Positions 56,579 to 64,000 of a DNA stretch of 64,000 nt are shown here, piece after piece. This DNA is from Paracamarosporium sp. OC-R06-R3. Lineage: Eukaryota > Ascomycota > Dothideomycetes > Pleosporales > Didymosphaeriaceae. Both the position numbers and the translations under genes were made by a program. Under the pieces are notes generated by a model that was given only the letters and a program-made list of their open reading frames with translations, did no database searches and was not told where the DNA came from. The first letter of the stretch is position 1. Each line of letters opens with the position of its first letter. Location: NCBI GenBank assembly GCA_019828545.1, contig JACVRA010000144.1, positions 124,001-188,000 of the forward strand. Direction: 5' to 3'.

Positions 56579-58393
56579 TTACCACCACCTCCTCGCCAGC
56601 CCCCTCCACCCCCCCTTCAACGCAACCTTAACTCCCCACCTCTCCCACCCCCTCGCCACGCCCTTCGCAACCCACACCAACCCCACCGAAGCATACCCGC
56701 CCACAACCCTAACAACCCTGAACGGCGCCCCCAACGCATGCACAGCCTCCCTGATAGCATCCAGCACGAAGTACACTGCTATCAGAGCGTACAAAACCAG
56801 GCAGATCTTAACAAGGAGTCTGAAGAACGTCGTTATCTGCGCGAAGCCGGTTTCGAATTTGAGTTTTGGGGTGGGCGTGGAGGAAAGGGCAGGGACGGGG
56901 GCAGGGGCAGGGGTAGGACGAGTAAGTTTCTTGGGGGATGGCGAGCGGGAGGTTGAAGGGTTGGATGAGGGCGGCGTAGCGTGCTGGACGAAGGGGTCTA
57001 TGTATTTTGTTGGCGGGGGCTTAGGTGCTGGTGTTGTTGTAGCAGGAGCGGAAGGTGTGGGCTTTGCCACGCGGGGACCTGCAGGTCGTAGCCATGCCCA
57101 GCGACTTGCTAGCGTGCGTTTCTGCTCTGTTTTTTTCTTTTCCCGGTCTTTGAGTATCTCGGCGAAGGTGCGTTTTGTTGGGGCGGCGGCGGCGGGTGTG
57201 CCTTTGATGCTGTCTGGGGTGTACCCGAAGATGGTGTCGTTTGTGGCTTTTGGCTGTTCGCTTGCGCTTGTCGTGTATGCGAAGCGTGTGTTGTTCTTCT
57301 CGGGTGAGCTTGGGCGCGAGCTCTCGGCTGAGGAGGTCTGTGGTGAGCGGTTGTGGAGCGGGCACCAGCTTTCTTTCTGCGGTGGATTGTGCTGGCTTTT
57401 GGTCTTGGTCTGGGACTGGGTCTGAGATTGAGGAGAGGCAGTCCTGGGCACGAGTCGTACTTTGATCCTCGGCTGGGTGTCGGTCGTCGATCTCAAGGTA
57501 CCTGCGGAGTCGCCTGCGAAGTCACCGCGTTGGAAGCGTGGGCGTAGCGTCGAGGACGTGGTGTTGGCCAACTCTGAAGGTTTCTTCCTAAAAGAAGTGT
57601 TGTTTGACTCGCTCATTGAGCGCGGACCTTTAGCATGCGCGCTGTTAGAGAATAGGCGCTGTTTCCCCGGCTGCTGTGCTGCCGCTGATGTCGACCATGC
57701 ATGCTGTGCAATCGGTGGGCTGACAGGAAACGATCCTGCAGGCGACAATTCTGGTGGACTAACTGGTGGTTTTGCATCTACTTTCAGCAATGCAGATGCA
57801 GGCAGGCCATTTTTATTGACGTACGCATAATCGTATGACATGATCCTGCTCGGTACCTGTACACCTTCGTTGTCATTGCGCTCGCGGACTTCTTGTGCTT
57901 TCTGCTTGTATGTCCGATACGCGTCGACCTGTGCCTTCGATGGTGACGGAATTTTAGCTCTGAAGACAGATGCTTCCCTGGGTATGTCAACAATGGGCTC
58001 GCGGGTCGTTGGCATTTGAACCGCAAAGGCGTCGCTTTCGAACGTATCCTCTCCCGGTGCCTCCGTGCGGATCGTCCGCCCCCATGCTGATTTCCTGCTT
58101 ATAGGTGCTTTTGGGGCAGGGCTCCTTCTTATCTCAAGGAAATACTCTGAAGACTGCGAGCGCTCAAGTGGATGCCTCGATGCGATGGAGCTGACGGAGC
58201 CACCCTTGCTGTGTACGGGATGGGTCGTCGTGCGCGGTGTTGAGGAAGAAAGGGACAGGGCTTCTTCCAGTGTTGAAGGTGTAGAGTAGTTTGATATTGA
58301 GACATTACCGGGAGAAATATGTGCGGTTTTTGGGTTCGGAAATTGAGCTGTGATCATATTTTCTTTCGGAGGCTGCCGTCGGAAGAACGGCAT
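56579..58393 (-). CDS. Uncharacterised low-complexity protein with C-terminal membrane segment (604 aa)
   Basis: I do not recognise this protein. It is an intronless gene. Residues 1 to about 500 are rich in Ser, Pro, Thr, Lys and Ala and probably disordered. A start block (MPFFRRQPPKENMITAQFPNP) and short motifs such as SRIMSYDYAYVNKNGLPASALLKVD may be conserved. A basic stretch (FAEILKDREKKKTEQKRTLASRWAWLRP) lies near 400-430. The only hydrophobic part is at about 540-565 (LLVKICLVLYALIAVYFVLDAI), followed by an amphipathic, Trp/Arg/Gly-rich tail ending in two Trp. This suits a tail-anchored or membrane-associated scaffold. Antisense frames up to 188 codons exist but follow from the GC-rich repeats. 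Codon use looks coding throughout. Confidence 0.72.
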   Translation of the reverse strand: MPFFRRQPPKENMITAQFPNPKTAHISPGNVSISNYSTPSTLEEALSLSSSTPRTTTHPVHSKGGSVSSIASRHPLERSQSSEYFLEIRRSPAPKAPISRKSAWGRTIRTEAPGEDTFESDAFAVQMPTTREPIVDIPREASVFRAKIPSPSKAQVDAYRTYKQKAQEVRERNDNEGVQVPSRIMSYDYAYVNKNGLPASALLKVDAKPPVSPPELSPAGSFPVSPPIAQHAWSTSAAAQQPGKQRLFSNSAHAKGPRSMSESNNTSFRKKPSELANTTSSTLRPRFQRGDFAGDSAGTLRSTTDTQPRIKVRLVPRTASPQSQTQSQTKTKSQHNPPQKESWCPLHNRSPQTSSAESSRPSSPEKNNTRFAYTTSASEQPKATNDTIFGYTPDSIKGTPAAAAPTKRTFAEILKDREKKKTEQKRTLASRWAWLRPAGPRVAKPTPSAPATTTPAPKPPPTKYIDPFVQHATPPSSNPSTSRSPSPKKLTRPTPAPAPVPALSSTPTPKLKFETGFAQITTFFRLLVKICLVLYALIAVYFVLDAIREAVHALGAPFRVVRVVGGYASVGLVWVAKGVARGWERWGVKVALKGGWRGLARRWW

Positions 58394-58971
58394 TTCCCCC
58401 TATAAACAGATGGAAAGAAACATATGAAGAGCAATCATACGCTTCACCCAGGGACAGCTCTAGTATAATAGCATTTCAATGAGGCTGGTAACGGAGGTGG
58501 ATGGTTGGAATGCGTGTGTGGCTGACATGGCGACGGAAAAAAAGTCGAGGAATGTGGAGTGACGCAGAACAGAGAATCGTACCTTGAAACTCACCACCTG
58601 AACATTCAGGTAACCGTGATGACCATGTAAATTACGAAGTAAGCCCCCAAATACATTGGAGCGTAACTGCAGGTCTGAAATCCCTTAGACGCACTGCGAG
58701 TTGGGGATGCGTCGTCCATGATACATTATCGATCACAACCCCGACCTGAAAAACTTGTTGGGACTGTCAATAAATGACGTGTCAATGCTGTCGAATGTCC
58801 GACAATGGTTGGAGGGTATCTATAATGATCTGACTTCGATATAGAGCGAAAGCCAAGATCGAGCTTAGCTTGAAATGAGAACGCCACGCCAGTATGCCCG
58901 TACCCCGAATATATCCAATACCTACGAGAATGCGTTGCCACCTTAAAGGGTCTGCGATGGTTCCAGAAAAA
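58394..58971. other. Intergenic region
   Basis: Promoter of the 604-residue protein gene and 3' end of SEH1. No coding support. Confidence 0.4.
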
Positions 58972-60715
58972 CTAAATGTCGCCTGATGTTCCGATCTCCG
59001 AGTACTCGAGCCAATGTCCGTTGACGGCCTTCTTCCAGGTACGGATCGTAGCGTCGTCACCGGTTGACACAAGAAGATCGCCTGTACAATGTTAGGATGC
59101 ATGGTGCATGCGTATATGATCATGACGTACCCATCTGTGAGAAGGCCACCCGCCAAACTGCGCCCTGGTGGCTGTTGAGCTCGTCTACAAGCTTCACTAC
59201 CTGCGTGATGCGGCCAGGGCCTTGCTCGTAATCTTGGGCCGGCTCTGGGCCCTTCGATGCTCCGGCTAAGCCTGCTCCGATACCAGAAGGTGCCCGAGAC
59301 TTGCTCAATTGTGGAGAAGACATGGTATCTGCAAGGGTCGAAGTCGATACTCCAGCAGGAGAAGGCTTATCAGAGCGAGGCGTAGACAGCTCGTAGATGC
59401 GTATAGCACCATCCTTGCTAGCAGTTGCGAGGACATCGTAACCCCTCATAGACCCATTTGCCCATGCCACGTCCCTGACAATTTGTCGCGCACCTTCGAG
59501 CTCAGCGACCTTGAAGAAACGTTTTGTTTTGTCAGTTCTAAAGACAAGAACCTTGTTCATCGCTGCGACAGCCAGGCCGAGAGATTTACGATCCAGGCCT
59601 GCCATGATGGCTGTCCAGCAGGGAAGTTTCTCTTTATGGAAAGCAACTTTGAAGCCGACCTCTTCCTGGCGCTCTGGAGGGTTGTTTCCGCACACCCAGG
59701 TTTCAGCTATGATGCCCCATTCATTGAGATTGCTTTGGTCAGTAGGCTCGTAGACAAGAAGCAAGCCATCGCGGGTGATCAGTGCAAGCCAGGTCTCTTG
59801 CATGATGTTTTTGAAATCCAACGACATGAAAGGCGCATTGGTTTGTGACGCAAGATTGGCGATGAGCTTGAAGCGATTGCCGGACATGGGTACTTCGGTT
59901 ACATCCTCCTGCCAGAGCTTGCAGCGGCCGTCTTCTCCAATGCTGCCGACGACCTCACCCATGAAGGGGCCGTTCCATTTGACCTGGACAATGTTAGATC
60001 GACGAACAGGTTTGGGATATCAAAAACCTTCTAGATGGGTGGACTCTGTCTACCGATCATAGGGTAACACGGTGGCCTTAGCATCGCCAAACTGACGATA
60101 AGGTGTGGCAAAACGGCTGTGCAGCTGCCGGGATCCCACGCAGGGTTAGAATGGGGTGCCACTCACATCGACAACCTCAGCATCGTGCGCCTTCCAGCTT
60201 TCGACAAGCGTCCAAGACTCTTCTTTCTTGTCCCAGATTTTGAGGCGGTGATCCGAGCTGGCCGTCACCATGCGCGTTCCAAAGTAATTGAAATCGACAG
60301 CGAGCACGAGATCCTGATGGCCATGGGCAAACGTCTGGAAGCCGCCGGATGCCATCTTGGAGTAGGCGTGCCTGGCGCCCCAGAACCCAGCCTCGAGGTA
60401 CTCCTGCACGTTTGCGTCAATGGCGGACACGGATCCGTCAGCAGCAGGCTCTTGGAGCAGCGGCAATACCAGGTCGGCCTCTTCTACGGCATCCTCGAGG
60501 GTGACAATGTTTAGATGAGAATGGCCGCGATGGAGGGACCGTGCCTCGACGTTGTGTGGGGCCTCACCAGGCGACACGCTGGAATCTGACGCTGCGCGCG
60601 ACGGCAGGCGCGACGGCGTCAGGTTAGACAGGAAAGCTGGACGGTGCAGCTTACGAGTCACTGCGTCTAGAGAGAGCTGGATGGGATCGTGCTCGGTGGT
60701 CGCGTCTTGGTCCAT
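58972..60715 (-). CDS. SEH1: Nucleoporin SEH1 (WD40)
   Basis: WD40 beta-propeller subunit of the Nup84/Nup107 nuclear pore subcomplex and of the SEA/GATOR complex at the vacuole. Three exons (60715-60167, 59983-59131, 59081-58972) join to 503 residues. Signature repeats: FQTFAHGHQDLVLAVDFNYFGTRMVTASSDHRLKIWDK, SWKAHDAEVVDVKWNGPFMGEVVGSIGEDGRCKLW, GYDVLATASKDGAIRIYEL, then LNSHQGAVWRVAFSQMGDLLVSTGDDATIRTWK. The first intron is 183 bases. The N-terminus has about 120 extra residues (low complexity) compared with yeast, and the insert between blades (SPAGVSTSTLADT..) is common in fungi. An upstream in-frame GTG was ignored. It is divergent from ALG7 across 208 bases. Confidence 0.93.
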
Positions 60716-60923
60716 CTTGCTTGCTCGAAGCGGGCGCGGCGGCACCTCGTTTTGGGTTTAGGTGAGCTTACGAAACGACGAGCCTCAGCAAAAGGTGGCT
60801 TCAACAACAACGCGTCCGCCGAGCCTCGCAAACTTGCAATAATCCACGCAATAAGACGCTCGTTGCCGTTTCTTTTCTTTTCTTGTGTATACTGTTTCCT
60901 GGGGTTGCTCGGCTTCCGTCGCT
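60716..60923. promoter_or_regulatory. Divergent promoter SEH1 / ALG7
   Basis: A 208-base shared promoter. TTTCTTTTCTTTTC just before the ALG7 ATG is a pyrimidine-rich stretch typical of fungal start regions. Confidence 0.5.
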
Positions 60924-62450
60924 ATGTCGACTGCGCTGAGCTCGACCGAGGCTTATTCGCTGCTGTCTCTCTCCTTGGCGGCCGTGGGCGTGCTGTTGAA
61001 CACTTTCACAGGTGAAGGCGAGCCGCTGGTTGCTTCGATTGCCTTTAGCTGCCTCGCGTTCGCCTCCTGCTACGCACTCATACGATGGCTAGGGAACGCC
61101 TTTATACGGCGGGGCTTCAAGGGCAAGGATCTGTGCAAGCTTAAACAGACCGAGATGTACGACCACCGATCGCTGACCCCCAACTATAGACGCAGCTCAC
61201 ATGACTTAGCCCGGAGACTATGGGTGCCGTGTGTGCCATGGTGTACCTCTTCACCATCATAACATTCATCCCGTGGCCATTCTACAAAGACATTGTCGTC
61301 GCGACGTCAGGCGGCGGTAATCGCGATGTCATTAAAGAGCTAGAAGAGGTCGAGACGGGAAGGCTGCTGCACCGGTTCCCTCACAACAAAGTACTTCTAC
61401 GACCCGCCCCGTACTAAGCGCCCAATGGTTGACATCAGTCTAGCTCGCGTCGTACCTATCTGCCATTCTCTCGCTGCAAACCATTGTTCTCCTAGGCATT
61501 GGCGATGATTTGTTCGACATCAGATGGCGGCACAAGGTGTTCATCCCAGCCGTTGCAGCCATTCCGATGCTCATCGTCTATTTTGTGGACTTTGGTGTCA
61601 CGCAGATGGTGGTCCCGATCCCACTGAGGCCGTATCTTGGAGAGCTGTTTGATCTGGGTGCGTAACAGTCGAGGTTGGTGGGACGATGCTAACAAGTGCA
61701 GGATGGCTGTACTACGCATACATGGCCTTGCTTTCCATCTTTTCCTCAAACAGTATCAACATCCTCGCTGGCATCAACGGCATCGAGGTTGCGCAGTCAT
61801 TGGTGATTGCCGTGCTGATTGTGGTCAACGACGTGCTGTACCTGTCGCCGTTCACAGCATACCCGCACCCCGCAACCGACTCACACTTGTTCTCGCTTTA
61901 CCTTTTGTTACCATTCATTGGAGTATCACTGGCGCTTCTGAAGCACAACTGGTTCCCAGCCAAGGTGTTTGTTGGAGACACATACTGCTACTTTGCGGGG
62001 ATGGTGTTCGCGGTTGACGGAATCTTGGGCCACTTCAGCAAGACATTGATACTGCTGCTGCTGCCCCAGGGATTCAACTTTGTTTACTCGGCTCCGCAGC
62101 TGTTCCACATCGTGCCATGCCCCCGACATCGGCTCCCGCACTTCAATGCACGGACGGGGCTCCTTGAATGCTCGCGGGTCGAGTTCAAGAAGCCTCTGGC
62201 CCGACCGGTCGCGGAGAGCCTGAAGGTGCTGCACCGACTTCGGCTGCTCGACGTTGAGAGCGACGAGAAGGGGCAGGTAGTGTCGTCGTCGAACTTCACC
62301 CTCATCAACCTGTGGCTGGTGTGGTTTGGGCCGATGCGGGAGGATCGCCTTGCATTAGGACTATTGGCGTTTCAGACGGCAGTCGGGGTGCTGGGGCTGC
62401 TGATCCGGCACCGCATGGCACTACTTGTATTTACGGCAGACAACTGGTAG
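60924..62450 (+). CDS. ALG7: UDP-GlcNAc:dolichyl-phosphate GlcNAc-1-phosphate transferase
   Basis: Catalyses the first step of N-glycan assembly at the ER: GlcNAc-1-phosphate is moved from UDP-GlcNAc to dolichyl phosphate (tunicamycin target). Four exons (60924-61156, 61210-61390, 61444-61657, 61702-62450) give 458 residues with about 10 membrane spans. Conserved blocks: GKDLCKLKQTEIPETMGAVCAMVYL (rebuilt across intron 1), LLGIGDDLFDIRWRHKVFIPA (metal-binding Asp pair), NSINILAGINGIEVAQS and KHNWFPAKVFVGDTYCYFAGM, then HRLPHFNARTG in the long cytosolic loop. The exon 2 donor lies after HNK, and LASYLSAILSLQT follows. Length is normal for fungal Alg7/GPT. Confidence 0.96.
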
Positions 62451-63067
62451 CAGGCGGCCGGTGGAGAAGAATGCAGAGGAAATTTGTACAGAGGCTGCAG
62501 GCTCGGACCGCAGACGGGACCGACCGGACCTGGGTGAATGTGGCGCGGCAGCCAATCGGAGGGCGGGCGTTTCTTGTGACGGGCACGTGACTCTGACGGC
62601 AAAATTGGGCTAAACGCGGGGCTGCAGCGGGGCATCGTGCAGCGAACGACGGCGCTGCAAAACGTCATCAGCCCTGGCCGCGCGGTTGCACCGGCCACGC
62701 CTGCTGGGCTTGCCGGCCGAGGCCTGCACGGCAACGACACACTGCGAATGGAAACGGAGCCGCAATCGCCCCCGTGCAGGAGCTTGCGCCCTCTCCGCCA
62801 CAGCTACGCGGTGGCTCGCGTCGTTAGCCGAGGGAGGCCGGGCGTCGTCAAATAACTCGACTGTGATATGCGCTCCGAATATCGGCTTCCATCTTTCAGT
62901 CGCGTTCGACTGTCCGCTATTTGAGTGCCACAGCTCCCCGTCTGCCCAAACCCATGTTCTGACGCTGACACTTCTCCTCTTTCCTTTTTTTTCCTTGTCC
63001 AAAGCATATCCTATTGCTACCCCTACCAACCCTCACCCCCGTTGTAGCACAAACACCGGCTGACAAC
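62451..63067. promoter_or_regulatory. LEU1 promoter and leader
   Basis: CACGTGACTCT at 62584-62594 combines a CACGTG E-box with TGACTC, six of seven bases of the Gcn4/Cpc1 site. A pyrimidine-rich run (CTCCTCTTTCCTTTTTTTTCC) covers about 62972-62994, before the ATG. An exact Leu3 site (CCGG-N2-CCGG) was not seen. Confidence 0.45.
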
Positions 63068-64000
63068 ATGCCGTCTGCTGTGAAACCACCGCGGACTCTG
63101 TACGACAAGGTCTTTGAGGACCACATTGTCGACGAGAAGGACGACGGCACAATCCTGCTCTACATTGACAGGCATCTGGTGCACGAAGTGACATCGCCAC
63201 AAGCCTTCGAGGGCCTCCGAAATGCAAGCCGCAAAGTACGAAGACCGGATTGCACTCTGGCAACCGTAGACCACGTACGTCGCATCCCGCCATCTCTTTC
63301 CTCTCTCCTAACGTGCGCAGAACATCCCCACAGTCTCGCGAAAAACCCTCACTACCACCGAGAAGTTCATCGACGAGGCCGACTCACGGACACAATGCAT
63401 GACCCTCGAAGAGAACGTCAAGGCATTCGACCTGACATACTTCGGCCTGGACGACAAGCGGCAAGGTATCGTGCACATCATCGGCCCCGAGCAGGGTTTC
63501 ACGCTGCCCGGCACCACTGTCGTTTGCGGCGACAGCCACACGTCCACCCATGGCGCTTTTGGCTCAATCGCCCAGGGTATCGGCACGAGTGAGGTCGAGC
63601 ACGTTCTGGCCACCCAGACACTCATCACTCGGCGGAGTAAGAACATGAAGGTCCAAGTCGATGGAGAATTAGCGCCCGGTGTCAGCAGCAAGGATATCAT
63701 CCTGCACATAATAGGAGTTATCGGTACGGCCGGCGGTACCGGCTGCACCATTGAGTTCTGCGGTTCCGCTATTCGGGGTCTCAGCATGGAGGCGCGTATG
63801 TCCATATGTAACATGTCGATTGAGGCTGGTGCACGTGCGGGTATGATCGCGCCGGATCAGACTACCATCGACTACCTCAAGGGCCGTCCCCTTGCACCAA
63901 AGGTCGACAGCCCGGAGTGGAAGAAGGCCGTCAACTACTGGCTGACTCTGAAGTCGGATCCGGACGCAAAGTGGGACCACGAGGTTTTCATTGACTGCAA
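63068..64000 (+). CDS. LEU1: 3-isopropylmalate dehydratase, 3' part outside window
   Basis: Aconitase-family [4Fe-4S] enzyme that isomerises 2- to 3-isopropylmalate in leucine biosynthesis. Exon 1 (63068-63274) codes for [19 protein letters not shown] and [20 protein letters not shown] 46-base intron (63275-63320, GTACGT..GCAG, phase 0) follows. Exon 2 runs to the window edge with [60 protein letters not shown] (cluster region), [31 protein letters not shown] and [12 protein letters not shown]. These are LeuC signatures and rule out mitochondrial aconitase. About 295 of some 780 residues expected for the fused fungal protein are visible. The first ATG in the frame is used. Confidence 0.95.

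Noticed and set aside
56859..57425. 188-codon plus-strand frame rich in Gly and Val
   Set aside because: Antisense to the Pro/Ser/Lys-rich part of the 604-residue protein; a by-product of its composition.
1..64000. tRNA, rRNA, CRISPR arrays, intact transposons or viral insertions
   Set aside because: No cloverleaf with a plausible B box, no rRNA sequence, no spaced identical repeats, and no transposase, integrase, reverse transcriptase or polymerase motifs were seen. Structural RNA without sequence motifs could still be missed by eye.

Overview
This is nuclear DNA of a filamentous ascomycete (Pezizomycotina; Dothideomycetes is my best guess). Genes lie on both strands and carry short GT..AG introns, mostly 43-60 bases. 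The gene content is typically fungal: GH7 cellulase with a CBM1, HET domain, DHA1-type transporters, a Cpc1/Gcn4-like bZIP, fungal N-acetylglutamate synthase and a fungal augmin subunit. I assembled about 30 loci by joining exons by eye. No tRNA, rRNA, CRISPR array or intact transposon was seen.

Layout. 1-8.8 kb: the 5' part of a zinc alcohol dehydrogenase, ARG2, a 3-hydroxyisobutyrate dehydrogenase-like enzyme and three small uncharacterised genes, one of them probably decayed. 10-27 kb is catabolic and accessory: a secreted SnoaL-like protein, a GH7 endoglucanase, a membrane protein, a polyQ protein, a SAM-methyltransferase-like protein, a sugar transporter followed by a GH78 alpha-L-rhamnosidase, and a HET-domain protein. 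28-40 kb is housekeeping: NOT2, a Cpc1-like bZIP, mitochondrial ribosomal protein uL29m, Rab GDI and MCD4. 40-51 kb is accessory again: a transporter, a nonsense-riddled Zn2Cys6-type regulator, an AT-rich gap, a cupin protein convergent with a TPR-TIR protein, and a second transporter. 52-64 kb is housekeeping: a HAUS6-like augmin subunit, an HD-domain phosphohydrolase, a membrane-anchored low-complexity protein, SEH1, ALG7 and the start of LEU1.

Links between genes. The sugar transporter and GH78 are tandem on the minus strand and fit oligosaccharide cleavage plus sugar uptake. CGGAGGT-type motifs recur upstream of both and upstream of GH7. ARG2 and LEU1 are amino-acid biosynthesis genes of the kind Cpc1 controls, and a Cpc1-like bZIP lies in the same window. 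MCD4 and ALG7 both serve ER glycan or GPI assembly.

The best candidate for a new system is the convergent pair at 45.3-48.8 kb: a cupin protein and a TPR-TIR protein that keeps the conserved TIR glutamate. The other unusual points are the regulator relic, whose in-frame stops all fit C-to-T change of CAA or CAG, and the bZIP gene, whose long N-terminal frame has no ATG.
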